Positions 1 to 10,514 of a DNA stretch of 64,000 nt are shown here, in pieces; the first letter of the stretch is position 1, and the number at the start of each line of letters is the position of its first letter. The stretch is from Stictocephala bisonia (taxonomy: Eukaryota; Arthropoda; Insecta; Hemiptera; Membracidae): the NCBI GenBank assembly GCA_035578905.1, contig JAQJVL010000158.1, forward strand, positions 171,001-235,000, given 5' to 3'. Made by a program: the position numbers and the translations under genes. The notes under the pieces were generated by a model. It was not told the DNA's origin. It saw only the letters and a program-made list of their open reading frames with translations, and did no database searches.

Positions 1-185
1 TATAAAACCATGCAGTTTAAATATAGAAAAAAGTACCCACACAAAACAATATTATAAATAATACACTCAATAATTTTAAAGTACTTAGATAAGATATTGC
101 AAAAATAAATGTCTAATTTCAACATCAGATTCACATGATCATCTAATACTGCATTATAAACAAATTGTTTTAACTTCTTATATTC

Positions 186-318
186 AACAAATAATAAGGT
201 TAACGTACCTTTGTCGTCTTCAGCTACAAAATCCTATTTATTGGATTACCGGTTTCAGAATAAGAACTCCATGTTCACATCCATTGTACGTTGTCAAAAC
301 AGTCACATTAAAAACATA
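186..318 (+). repeat. Inverted pseudo-LTR copy of the Penelope-like element
   Basis: This segment is the reverse complement of 1264-1396 and carries the same N-terminal reading frame (SSSATKSYLLDYRFQ). After about 318 it runs into A-rich sequence unrelated to the other copy. The few mismatches, for example Lys-to-Gln codon changes near residue 30, show the two copies have diverged slightly since duplication. Confidence 0.8.
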
Positions 319-423
319 ATACAAAAATTACATATTAACAAAAATAAAAATAATAAAACATATGATAACAATGCCGGTTGGTATGATGGTTAGATCCGGA
401 TTGAGCGTGCAGCTGGAACGATG

Positions 424-1371
424 TTATCCAATGCTTACTTGACTTTGAACAATTTTATTTCTATCTGGCCGTCTGTCTTCTTTCATCGGTTGATTCAAAT
501 TTGTAATCCGATCAAATAAAATATTTGTAGAAAATTTTAATTTTTCATTAGGCATAGTAGTTGGGTTGCTCTTTATGGCTTTATATATTTCATAATTCTC
601 TAGAGTATTCATTGTCGTACCTTTATTACATTTATGGAGAATATCTAGATTGGTGTCAATGTCCTTAATGTTATGATTGTTGTTAACTAAATGTTCAGCA
701 AAACGAGATGTTTGAGGCTTATTAACGTTCTTGGGTAGGTGTTCATTGAAACGCTTTGTGAAAGAACGGCCTGTCTGTCCTATATAAATACTCGGACAAT
801 CTGAACATTTGATTTTATATACGCCAGTGGTATCTAAGGCAGTAGGATTTGGTTCATTTAGGATATTTAATAGTTTGCCTATTTTATTAGATGTTTTACA
901 AGATAAAGTGACATTTTCTTTTTTTAGTTGTGATTTCAAAGTGAAATATAAATTTTCACCATATTCTATTAATGTGTACTTTTGCTTGCGTTTTTCTGAA
1001 GGAGCGAGAACTTTTTTATTTTTAAATTTACTAACTAGGTCATAAACCATTTTTATGTCATAACCATTATGCACCGCTACGTATTTTATAGTACTTAACT
1101 CTTTGGCATAATCGTCTGTGGTAAGTGGAACTTTCAATAATCTGTAAACCATACTTCTGTATGCTGATAATTTATGTGAATAAGGATGGTATGACGAGGC
1201 ATGGATTGTATGGTCGGTGGCTGTTGGCTTTCTGTATGTTTTTTTTTTTTTTAATGTTTTTATGTATATTTTAATTTGACTGTTTTGACAATGTACAATG
1301 GATGTGAACATGGAGTTCTTACTCTGAAACCGGTAATCCAATAAATAGGATTTTGTAGCTGAAGACGACAA
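424..1371 (-). pseudogene. Penelope-like RT thumb plus GIY-YIG endonuclease, RT core deleted
   Basis: This open frame of about 315 codons has three parts. Residues 1-40 come from the terminal repeat. Residues 45-115 (TYRKPTATDHTIHASS, then YRSMVYRLLKVPLT) match the end of the palm and the thumb of Penelope reverse transcriptases. Residues 183-262 form a GIY-YIG endonuclease: GVY at 183-185, the Cys pair at 189 and 192 typical of Penelope endonucleases, YIG at 196-198, Arg202, the histidine motif FNEHL, and the likely metal-binding Glu258 in LENYE. The catalytic palm motifs with the YxDD aspartates are missing, so it cannot polymerise. There is no ATG at the 5' end of the frame, which opens with TTG inside the terminal repeat, so the true start is unknown. 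The endonuclease would nick target DNA for target-primed reverse transcription. I am confident about the family and less so about any expression. Confidence 0.85.
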
Positions 1372-1857
1372 AGGTACGTTAACCTTATTATTTGTTATAT
1401 ATATATCAGCTCAGGAGGCTTCAGCAATGAATAAATTCTTATATTCCATAAACTGATGTTCAATGATATATTTGTACAAACGGCACTTTGTTTATTTATT
1501 AGAGCAATAGAATAATTTTACTTATTTATAACTTTAATGTCAAAAGAAGAATATTTTAAATAACTACATTATATATACTTTAAAAAAAGACTTATTTCAT
1601 AAAACTATTTGTAGACCTTGGAAAAAGTAGGGGCATAATTGTTCAATCCAAGAATGCGCTCAACAATAAAAAGAATATCTTAACATCTAAAAGTCCAAGA
1701 CTTGAAATCAGGAAAAGGCAGTTGAAAGCATATGAAATGAAAAACGGCTTTATTTCTTATTCAGGAGGCAAAGTTACGGCTGCAAAGCTCTCTCTACCAC
1801 TTAACCTCAAAATATATGTTTGGAATTTGGGTTGTTAAAGCTTTTAAACCTATATTT

Positions 1858-1912
1858 GTATTTAACTTATTCTGTTCCTCCTGGAGACTGAGGAACAGAA
1901 TAAGTTAAATAC
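1858..1912. repeat. Perfect 23 bp hairpin
   Basis: The arms 1858-1880 and 1890-1912 are exact reverse complements (GTATTTAACTTATTC and so on) around a 9-base loop. The hairpin sits immediately upstream of the non-LTR reverse-transcriptase tail fragment. I see no run of T that would suggest a terminator. Its role is unknown. Confidence 0.85.
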
Positions 1913-1917
1913 AGAAA

Positions 1918-2279
1918 TGTGGAGTTATAGAAGCAAGCTCAAAATAACGTGGATTGACAGAGTAAAGAATCTTTTCAAAAGCTAGGCAATAATATAAGCT
2001 TGAGGAAATCAATTGTTAAAAGAATATTGATTCTTGCTGGCCATCGAATGAGACATGAAGGCTTCCTGACCAGAATAATTATTGAGTGTTGTAATAATAC
2101 AAAAATTCCTTTAGGAAGACCACGAATGAGGTAAATAGAACGTAAATTATGAAAGACTACGGTGTAATACTACAGAGGAATGAAGAGGAAAGCGGAAAGA
2201 TGTGAAGAGTGGAGATCTGCTGCCAACCAGACCACTAAGAAGAAGAAGGAAAAAAGTGTGATGCCTGATACAGACCATG
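1918..2279 (+). pseudogene. Decayed C-terminal tail of a non-LTR retrotransposon reverse transcriptase
   Basis: Two plus-strand blocks read as the conserved tail that follows the RT domain in many insect LINEs. The first, from about 1918, reads MWSYRSKLKITWIDRVKN. The second, from 2030, reads LAGHRMRHEGFLTRIIIE, then GRPRMR, then AERCEEWRSAANQTTKKK. The family pattern is 'L-K-I-x-W-x-D-x-V', 'L-x-G-H-x-x-R', 'G-R-P-R-x-R-W' and 'D-R-x-x-W-R'. The expected Trp after GRPRMR is replaced by a stop, and there are further stops and at least one frame change, so it is dead. The polymerase motifs themselves are absent. Clade assignment is not possible from this fragment. Confidence 0.65.
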
Positions 2280-2848
2280 ACATCCTCCAGTCCATCTTCA
2301 AAGGGATAACTACTGACAGCCCAAAAGTGACGTGTACAACAGCCTGTTCAAATATTCACATGTTCAAACACAGAGGTCTTATGCATACAGTACATAACTT
2401 TTCTACCCACCCTTGACACATACCATCAAGACAAGTGTTACATGAATATGTGTCACATAATCAGGAGCGTGGGTGGGTGGACCTGTCATTTAATACATTG
2501 GGTCTCGCACATGTGATTCTAAACCCTTTCATATTTTCCAGCTAAGAGTAAAATTAGTTTCACCTATTTTTAAAATCAGTAACTGGAAAGGACAGATTAA
2601 AATCTGTCCACTGGAGCCTCACTTTTTGTTTTAATTTGCTCTAAAGTGGAATTGATAATGTTTTATTTACATATTTAATATCCCAGTAGTGTGCTAAGCG
2701 CTTTTCAATTATTTTTCTCCTACATGTTTATTTACTACACATGTTTTTTATAAGTCCTACAGGGTTTTTATAAGTCCAAAAAACATTGATAGTTTGGCGG
2801 ACTTTTGGAAATAATAGGATATTAGATATAAATATCTAAAAAACTATT

Positions 2849-3425
2849 CTTGTATGTAGTAAATGTAGATTAGTTTGTCCAAGTAATTTCTACACAAAGT
2901 CACTGGAGACATAAAGGAAGGGAGTGTCAGCTACAAATAGAGGTGCCCCTTTAACTCAAGACATATATTAAGAAGTCCACCCTCTCCCCAGTTACAGAAA
3001 TTAGTCTCTTGTCAAAAGGCTAATAGGAAGACTACACAGCTGCAGGAGACAAATTTTTAAAAATTATATTTTTTGTCTATAAATATTGCTGGCTATAGTC
3101 CGTCAGCCTACGCATCTAAAACCACTATCTAAAAGTAATCTGTTACGTAACTCATATTTTTACCGACTAACCCACTTTGGAGTATGGTAGATTAATTATT
3201 CTTTTTTGTACATTTACTATTTGCTTCCTTTCAATTCCTCCAATATCTTTTCATTCTTTCAGATGCGGCCTTCTGTTTTCAGAGATTTTTCATCCAGCCT
3301 TGACTTTAGGTTTTTCTTGGAACCTCACATTTTGGTCCTTGTTTCTAAGGCTTTTTGCTCCCTAATAATTCTTTCAGCAATACAGTTTAGTTCAAATAAG
3401 TCCTCCTGAACATTTAGAACATTCT
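2849..3425. repeat. Duplicated ~590 bp segment, copy A
   Basis: The first ~207 bp (2849-3055) matches 5659-5865 with only about five differences. The following ~370 bp matches 5885-6250 at much lower identity with small indels. No reading frame stays open through the conserved part on either strand. It could be a non-coding element under constraint, a gene-conversion tract, or two insertions of one repeat with different histories. Confidence 0.75.
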
Positions 3426-3429
3426 TGGT

Positions 3430-4500
3430 GACAAAAATCATGGATTATATATGTATAAAACAAAAAACAAAAACAAACAAAAAGACACAATAAAGACCCA
3501 TATGATTTAAGTTCTAACATTAACATGTTACATTGATTGTTCTTTTTTAGTTATCTACTGTTTGAACTAAGATATCCAATTAGCATCAATTTAAAAATAT
3601 TGTTTATCAATTTGGTAACTGTTGAGACACATACTTTTACCCCCTAAGATAAAAAGTAGATTTTTACCTTATTCTAACAAAATGATGAAATGCAGTTTCA
3701 ACAAGACATTTTCCTATTATTTGTTTGTGACTTGTCTTCTCTTTTTCTCGGATCTCATACATGGACATTTCTCCTTTCCTGACTTCTATTTTGTAATTAG
3801 GTTCAAGGGGTAGGTCCCACCCCTTGGGCCTGTCCATATAAATACTCTGCTGGAGGATACACACATCCTGTTTCACCCATATTCTAGAACCACATCTGCC
3901 AGTGAAGTTGACTTATCTTCGGCAGTATTATTAACATTTAAATTATTCATTTTTTTTCAAAGTTTACAAACAAAGACCAAGAATTAATTTTGTTTTTGTT
4001 TAAAGTATTTGCTGTTTTAATTTGTTATTGATTTTTACCATACATGAAAAAAATAGTTTCATTGAGCCAATTTAATCAGAATACAATTGAATACAATTCA
4101 CAGAAGTTCATCACCACATCGACCACTGGTGGACAGCCTCCTTTATAGACGATAAGATCAATCTATTTACACTGTGGCAGTGTTGATCTAGGTTACTGAA
4201 TCTAGCATGAACAAAAAATAAGAATACATTGTAAATTTGTTTTTATAAACTACTGCCATTTTGGCAAGATGAGACCTAACAAGACTGTGTCACTTTTACC
4301 ATGAATTTGCAGCAGCAAACTGTAACTAATGTACCTGGAAATTCTACATATTAAGTTTATGAGGGGATTGAGGTAACATGTTGTGTGTGTAGACACTTAG
4401 TTGTTAACATTGTTTCTATAAATACAATAATCACAATTATTGATTTGCACTCATAATACTGTCCAATGAGGTTACAGAGAAAGGAAAAACATTGAAAAAG
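3430..4500. other. AT-rich sequence, nothing identified
   Basis: I see no credible coding frame, RNA gene or mobile-element boundary here. If the minus-strand exon at 4512-4560 is real, this stretch would be its first intron. Confidence 0.4.
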
Positions 4501-4511
4501 ACTTTTCTTAC

Positions 4512-4560
4512 CAAGAGGGCGGCCGGATTCAGGGCCGTGCCGGCTGCAGCACATGCCCAT
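4512..4560 (-). CDS. Candidate first coding exon of an unknown, possibly N-myristoylated protein (partial)
   Basis: On the minus strand an ATG at 4560 opens MGMCCSRHGPESGRPL and is followed at 4511-4510 by GTAAGA, a good splice donor in phase 1. Gly at position 2, Cys at 4 and 5 and Ser at 6 fit the known N-myristoylation and palmitoylation pattern of membrane-anchored signalling proteins. The codons are GC-rich (about 65%) inside a strongly AT-rich region, and a GC-rich leader with a TGACGTGA (CRE-like) motif lies just upstream (4570-4600). The start context has G at +4. I do not recognise the protein, and no following exon was identified in the window. The GC-rich patch could also be unrelated to any gene. 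Confidence 0.35.
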
Positions 4561-4610
4561 GATGCCGCGGCGGTGCTAGCTGGTCACGTCATCGCACACA
4601 ACCTACAACA
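4561..4610 (-). promoter_or_regulatory. Candidate 5' UTR/promoter-proximal GC patch
   Basis: This GC- and CpG-rich patch precedes the candidate MGMCCS start codon. It contains TGACGTGA, which resembles a CREB/ATF site. No TATA box or clear initiator is visible. The call depends on the adjacent exon being real. Confidence 0.25.
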
Positions 4611-5658
4611 TATGTACGTATCATAAGTTACATGCATAACTGAACAATTAACACTCAATTATTACATATTATGTAAAGTTAAGTAAACACTTAATAGAAA
4701 TTGGGATGGGCAGATTGTAACATGCGTGTTATATCACAGCCCCCTTTGAAGAACTGTAAGTTTGGACTAGTCCTCTCTTCCACTTAACCAAAAACTTTTG
4801 GTTCATGGTTAGACACCTTGTGGTTATATTTAGCACATATAGGGGATTCAGTAGTAGAGGGGAAACATTCCACCGCTCCGCCACTCTACATCATGGGTGT
4901 GACTAACTTCCGCCTTCAAGCTTAGACTGACTTCAACAATAGTGTAGTTGTAAAAAACAGCTGTGATGTGAACAAGTTTATTTTATTGTTTACAACACTA
5001 TTCATCATTATTAGAAGATGCCTTAAGAATAGCAATTATAGCTACCAATAGTAAATAGATTCATTTAGCTATTTGGACCCAAAACAATCAACTGTCTTTC
5101 TATTAATATTTGAAAAATTGACTATTTAGCATTCATAAAGTTGAATGTCAAACATATCATGTCTTATAAAAATACTTTTCTTTTTTTGCACCTTTTGTTA
5201 TAAATTCAAAGAATGTATTTTCTTTAGTGCAAGTTGTATTTCTACAATTGTAGTTTAGTGTTTTATTTGTAAAGAAAACCACACAGATGATATTTTTAAT
5301 TGCTACTTTTACACTGACCATATTACTTAAAATTTTGGCCAGTTCATTTCTAAACAATACACAGTTTCTTTTTCCTTTTTTCGTTGATGTAATTACAAAT
5401 TGGAAAATAAATTCATGGTAAATAATAACAACAAATTTTAAAAATGAGCAGAAATTGTACTGCACCTACACAACACAACCCAATCAACTAATTCAACAAC
5501 AAAATGTGTTGATTACATTTTTTTTATTGGTTTCTATTTTAAATTATGTAAAATGTCTAAAATCCGGCTGATAAAGAATGACAATATTAGCAGTGACAAA
5601 GGTATAAGTAAAAGTGTGAAAAAGTTTACCAAAGAAAGAGTAAAGTTACATAACTCAT

Positions 5659-6250
5659 CTTGTATGTAGTAAATGTAGATTAGTTTGTTCAAGTAATTTC
5701 TACACAAAGTCACTGGAGACATAAAGGAAGGGAGTGTCAGCTACAAATAGAGGTGCCCCTTTAACTCAAGACATATATTAAGAAGTCCACCCTCTCCCCA
5801 GTTACAGAAATTAATCTCTTGTCAAGGGGCTAATAGGACACTACACAGCTGCAGGAGACAATTTTTTATTTGTTCTTTGACAATTTACAAATATTCTATT
5901 TTTTTATCTATAAATATTGCCAATTATGTTAGCCTATGCATATAAAACCAATTTTAAAAGTGATATGTTATGTAACTAATTTTTTTTATAGATTAACCGA
6001 CTTTGGGGTATTGTAGATTAATCATTAATTTTTGGGCATTGACTATTTGCTCTTTCCATTTTCTCCAATATTCTTTCAGTCGTGGCCTTCTTTCTTTATA
6101 TATTTTTCTTCCAGTCTTGAGTTTGGGTTTTTCTTTGTACCTAAAATGTTGGTCCTTTAGCTAGTTTTTAAAGCTATTTTGCTCTCTAATAATTCTTTCA
6201 TTAATACAGTATTTATTTGTGAACATATTCCTGAACACTCTCGAACCAAT
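5659..6250. repeat. Duplicated ~590 bp segment, copy B
   Basis: This is the direct-repeat partner of 2849-3425. The conserved block 5659-5865 is followed by a diverged block that still shares recognisable words such as 'ATTCTTTCA' and 'CTATTTGCT'. The two copies flank the candidate exon at 4512-4560. Confidence 0.75.
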
Positions 6251-6659
6251 TGCCTTTGGTTTTTCTATTTTAAATAAATAGAAGATTAATTTTGTAAATC
6301 TGTTATCTTCGATGCTAAAGATATGTGTATATAAACTTATACCTATTTTCCTTATAAAATATGATAGCTTTTCAATCTTTAAATAATTTGATGTAATTGC
6401 TTTAAAAATTGCAACAAAATATATTTTTTATTATTTTTCTTTTCAAAATTTTCTACAAATCCATTATTGTTAATTTTTGTTAATATTTAATATTGTTGTA
6501 AAAATAGAGACAAGATGCACTTTGCAATAACAAAAGAAATGTCCAATAATAGTAAGATTTATAGGAAAAGTTTTAATTTAACTTAAAGACAGACACATTT
6601 TAGAATTCAAATTTTCACTATCTTTTAAAACCTAAGTGAATACTACAGTACTTGAGAAG

Positions 6660-6860
6660 TCTGGAGAATGCATTTTGGGTGGTAAGACCAGGTTTGTCAG
6701 TTCACAGCAATACTATGTGGTTCGGATCTCACATTATGATATAGGTCCCTAAGGTGGGTGCATTAGCTATTGGACCATTAATAAATTACTCTAATGCAGG
6801 ATCAATTAATATTAAATAGTAATAAAGACTACATTTGTTCATCTTCATTCCATCATATTT
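6660..6860 (+). repeat. Diverged copy of a dispersed retroposon-like 3' sequence
   Basis: This resembles 37665-37960 and 46110-46320. Shared landmarks are 'GTCTGGAG', 'GGTTCGGAT', 'TATTGG.CCATTAATAAAT' and the 'TTCATCT..A..CATC' tail. It is the oldest-looking of the three copies. The pattern suggests the 3' end of a non-LTR element, but no coding part is attached. Confidence 0.5.
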
Positions 6861-7176
6861 GCCAATATCTTGATTTGTGCTTTAATAATTTATAAATATG
6901 CCAAATTAATGACATACTGACTTTTGATTTATAAAAAAAAGATATTTAGACCCATACATACAGTTTTAAAACTAAAATTACTTAGGAGCTTTGGCCGTGT
7001 ATGTGCTATGATTTGGAAATCTAGCGTACGGAATTATATATATATCAAGTATTTTAAATTAGAGTGAAAAGCAACGCAATTAAACCCACATTGAAGTGTA
7101 TTAAATCCTTGAATAAAACCAAAATATATGATTACAAAAATAATATAACTTGGCCCACATAACCCTTGAAAATATA

Positions 7177-8205
7177 ATGTGTGGGTGGGTGGGGCATTAG
7201 CATTGTACGTTTATGTGTGGGTGGATGAGTTATTAGCACTTCACTTATACGAGTGAGCAGGTGGGTCATTAGCACTGTACGTGTATGTGTGGGTGGGTGA
7301 GTCAGTAGCACTGCACGTGTATGTGTGGGTGGGTGAGTCAGTAGCACTGCACGTGTATGTGTGGGTGGGTGGGGCATTAGCATTGTATGTTTATGTGTGG
7401 GTGGATGAGTTATTAGCACTTCACTTATACAAGTGAACGGGTGGGTCATAGCACTGCACGTGTATGTGTGGGTGGGTGGGGCATTAGCATTGTACGTTTA
7501 TGTGTGGGTGGATGAGTTATTAGCACTTCACTTATACAAGTGAGCGGGTGAGTCAGTAGCACTGCACTTGTATGGGTGGGTGGGTGGGGCCTTAGCATTG
7601 TACGTTTATGTGTGGGTGGATGAGTTATTAGCACTTCACTTATACAAGTGAGTGGGTGGGTCATTAGCACTGTACGTGTATGTGTGGGCGGGTGAGTCAG
7701 TAGCACTGCACTTGTATGGGTGGGCGGATGGGGCATTAGCATTGTAGTGTATGGGTGGGTGGATGAGTTATTAGCACTTCACTTATACGAGTGAGCGGGT
7801 GGGTCATTAGCACTGCACGTGTATGTGTGGGTGGGTGGGGCATTAGCATTGTACGTTTATGTGTGGGTGGATGAGTTATTAGCACTTCACTTATACAAGT
7901 GAGCGGGTGGGTCATTAGCACTGTACGTGTATGTGTGGGCGGATGAGTCAGTAGCACTGCACTTGTATGGGTGGGCGGGTGGGGCATTAGCATTGTAGTG
8001 TATGGGTGGGTGGATGAGTTATTAGCACTTCACTTATACGAGTGGGCGGGTGGGTCATTAGCACTTTACGTGTTTTTTAATTAGCACTCTACGTGTATGA
8101 GTGGGCGTGTGAGTTATTAGTACTGTACGTGTATTTGTGGGCGGGTGAGTCATTAGTACTGCACGTTTATGTGTGGGCGGGTGGATCATTAGCACTGCAC
8201 GTGTA
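7177..8205. repeat. Minisatellite array 1 (~36 bp unit, G-rich on plus strand)
   Basis: About 28 units carry the core TGCACGTGTATGTGTGGG and alternate 'GAGTCAGTAGCA', 'GGGCATTAGCA' and 'GAGTTATTAGCA' variants. The 36 bp period is a multiple of three, so long minus-strand frames (HPPTHTRAVLLT repeats) stay open without implying a protein. This is the first of eight loci of one dispersed minisatellite family in the window. Confidence 0.9.
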
Positions 8206-8439
8206 TATTAGAGAATAAATAAAGCTATACTTGTAAGTAATTTGTTTCATGGTTAAACATCAAATTGGACAAAAAACAAATAACTGGATGGCTGTCATTT
8301 TTATGTCATTTGTATTTCGTGCTAAAATTGGTAGCAGCAAACATAAGAAACAATTTAAATATTTGATTAACAGTGCTATTAAGTGTGGTTAAAGATAAAA
8401 GAAGATTGTAAACGAGCGATACAGCAGAATTATAAGATG

Positions 8440-8580
8440 AAATAACAATCAGTAGGCGGTAGGGCGGCACGCTGGCGTCGCGGCGCTGGGCCATCGATCC
8501 GAGCGACCACGTGTAGGCCTCACAAGTCTGTCGGCCATAAACAACATGACTGCGGTGCACTCACGTATCGATGACAAGTC
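8440..8580 (-). other. GC/CpG-rich patch, possible exon or promoter remnant
   Basis: The base composition is clearly unlike the surroundings (for example GGCGTCGCGGCGCTGGG). A minus-strand frame VVYGRQTCEAYTWSLGSMAQRRDAS is open through it, but I recognise nothing and see no convincing splice sites. It could be a 5' UTR exon or an old insertion. Confidence 0.2.
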
Positions 8581-8923
8581 TTTGGCGCACGTTGCTGGAG
8601 AACGACACAACTAACAACTCAACTGGGTAGGCTCTTGTTTATGGTACATTGGCTAAAAAACAAGAGTACAATTAGTGATTACAGACAGTTGTTCCACAAG
8701 ATAAATAAGAAATAAAGATATTGAAGAACGCTTATTCGGGCAAGACGTAACAATTTTTGTTGGGCATGGGATAGCATGAAGGGAAATAGGAATCAGACAA
8801 GTTGGTTACCGATGGTTGTCAGTTGGTTTTATTTGTATTTTGTTTTTAATTTACGGTACAAGTGAACGTCACACAACACAAATAATGTATATTACAATAC
8901 AAGTACAAAATGCACAAATATTA

Positions 8924-8966
8924 TGGTGATCGGTTTCGGTGAAGCACGCTCACCTTCCTTAGACCA
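8924..8966 (-). ncRNA. Degenerate hammerhead-like motif in the antisense arm of copy A
   Basis: This is the mirror copy of the motif at 9027-9069, read on the minus strand. The core is CTAAGGA, with the essential G5 changed to A, and stem III reads CCGATC, which breaks its pairing. It should be inactive. The contrast with the intact sense arm is noted among the findings. Confidence 0.4.
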
Positions 8967-9026
8967 GAGGGATTCATAAAAGAATGAATCATTCTGATCA
9001 TTGATTCATTCTTTTGTGAATCCCTC

Positions 9027-9069
9027 TGGTCTGAAGAAGGTGGGCGTGATTCACCGAAATCGATCGCCA
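9027..9069 (+). ncRNA. Hammerhead-ribozyme-like motif in the sense arm of copy A
   Basis: In order, the sequence shows TGGT (stem I, 5' side), CTGAAGA (core), one extra A, a stem-loop GGTGG/TTCACC (stem II), GAAA (core), a very short ATCGAT stem III ending in ATC, and GCCA (stem I, 3' side). All invariant core bases of the type (C3, G5, A6, G8, A9, G12, A13, A14, A15.1, U16.1) are present. Cleavage would fall after C9065. The extra A before stem II is a departure from the canonical form. Short stem III forms known in Penelope-type elements can act as dimers. Activity is untested. Confidence 0.45.
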
Positions 9070-9224
9070 TAATATTTGTGCATTTGTTTGCTTATTTTGT
9101 AATGTATTTGTGTTGTGTGACGTCACTTGTACTGTATATGTAACAAACAACACGTATTAGGCTAATAAAAAAAATACTTTTTATATTTAACTTATTTAAC
9201 TGTCTACACCAGTGGCATGATTAA

Positions 9225-9356
9225 CATGATATTAAAAAGTTCTTGAGGGACAACTGTCCAAACTCCTATGGCATATTTAAGTGGATCTCCCGGGATTTGA
9301 ACCCATGATCCTCTGCATTGGAAGCAGAAGTGCTAACCACTAGGCTAGCAAGAGGC
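9225..9356 (-). repeat. tRNA-derived SINE head
   Basis: On the minus strand, TAGCCTAGTGGTTAGCAC (9347-9330) fits an RNA polymerase III A box and GGGTTCAAATCCC (9304-9292) fits a B box. The spacing and a TCTGC/GCAGA stem are tRNA-like. The acceptor stem does not pair properly and the homology continues into non-tRNA sequence, so I call a SINE rather than a functional tRNA. The anticodon position would read CCA, but I do not claim a tRNA-Trp. Confidence 0.6.
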
Positions 9357-10514
9357 CTAATTTTTGATGGATTCCAGACACACGGAAAGATACTTTCAGT
9401 AACATTAACTAGTGATAACTGAGGGATGTAGTGGAGCGATTTATTATGTAATATGAATCAATGTAACACAGATGATTGTTGTTGAATCATACATTCCGAA
9501 ATAAAATATTAAATCCTATAAAACATTAATGTTAATAACAGGTAATATTATGAGCTAATCGTCTAAGATCATATCATGGGTATGTAATACTTCAATACTT
9601 GTGCTATATTTTAGCAGTTTTCTCAGCCGTGAGATCAATGCATCGAACACCAAGAAACCAACGTGGTACTGTACTGTATTATGTGATCGATCACTATGCA
9701 ACATATTTAAAAATCGAGGGAATAACTTTTTAACCTCAGTTGTTTAGTTTTATGAAATGAAATTGTTCATTTTTTAGACATACGTATGAAGTAGATTTTT
9801 TTCTTCTGAAGTAAAATATATTAAAATTCCTCGTCATAAAAATGCGGCACATGATCGCCTCAACTTCCTTAAACGGCATCGGAAGTCTAATGTATTTACT
9901 TATTATTCATAAGGTGTTTCAACAAAAGTCGAGAATAATGTTCACGGTCCTCCTTGAAACGTGTTGATGTGAACTCTAATATGTATGTTATCAGTAAACT
10001 TGTCTTCCAAGTGAAGTAGGTCCAACCGGATACAGCCAGATCGTGACTGCTGGAAGAGTGGACATCTCTTGTCGACCAATTAAGATAAGTTTTATGGAAA
10101 CGTTGATGTTGAGTGATCGGTGGACATACACGACGCGTGTCTGTAACGAGCAATGCTGATAATTTTCCGAGGACAAGGTTACCAGAAGTCTTCAAAATTT
10201 CGTTCTGCTCTTCTTGTCAACTTAGATAATGTTTAGTCCTAGATTTGGGAGTTTAAAGCAAGCAAATTCCTGCGTACAGAAAAAAGAATTTTAAGCAAAT
10301 GCAAACGCATACAGGTACAAACTGCATCCTGAATAAAACCGATTGTAGCTGTATTAAAAGTAAAATTTCTTAAATTGACCGATTTTTCAAGTTGTTTCAC
10401 AGATTTAAATGTGTTATTTCTAAAAGAAACAGAAAAAAATGCGTCAAAATACGCAATTATCATAATACAACCTCCACACAACACTTTCCGTAGGGACCAT
10501 TAATGGTTTTAGTA

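Larger units (their letters stand above)
186..1396 (-). mobile_element. Penelope-like element, internally deleted, with an inverted terminal copy
   Basis: The element reads on the minus strand. Its 5' segment (1264-1396) is repeated in inverted orientation past its 3' end (186-318), with only a few mismatches over about 131 bp. Both ends reach the same boundary motif AACAAATAATAAGG. Inverted terminal copies (pseudo-LTRs) are known for Penelope-like elements. The coding part between them keeps the thumb region and the GIY-YIG endonuclease but lacks the catalytic palm of the reverse transcriptase, so this is a non-autonomous deletion copy. A T-run at about 1238-1251 marks the probable deletion joint. 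The stretch 365-423 after the stop codon is the likely 3' UTR. Confidence 0.8.
8854..9177 (+). mobile_element. Palindromic retroposon, copy A
   Basis: The two arms are inverted copies meeting near 8998 (ACAAGTGAACGTCACACAAC on the left, its complement near 9110-9130). The right end continues past the palindrome into a tail ending GGCTAATAAAAAAAATAC, with an AATAAA signal. The flanks TTTTTAATTTA (8843-8853) and TTTTTATATTTA (9178-9189) look like a slightly altered target-site duplication. A-tail plus 11-12 bp duplication argue for retroposition in plus orientation. The transcript would form a hairpin with arms of about 130 bases. Confidence 0.7.

Noticed and set aside
7132..7993. Minus-strand His/Pro/Thr-rich frames
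   Set aside because: Same minisatellite family; frames break wherever a unit has an indel and there is no start context or unique sequence.
9285..9356. Functional tRNA-Trp(CCA) or tRNA-Gly(TCC) gene
   Set aside because: A and B boxes are good, but the acceptor stem does not pair and the sequence continues as a SINE.
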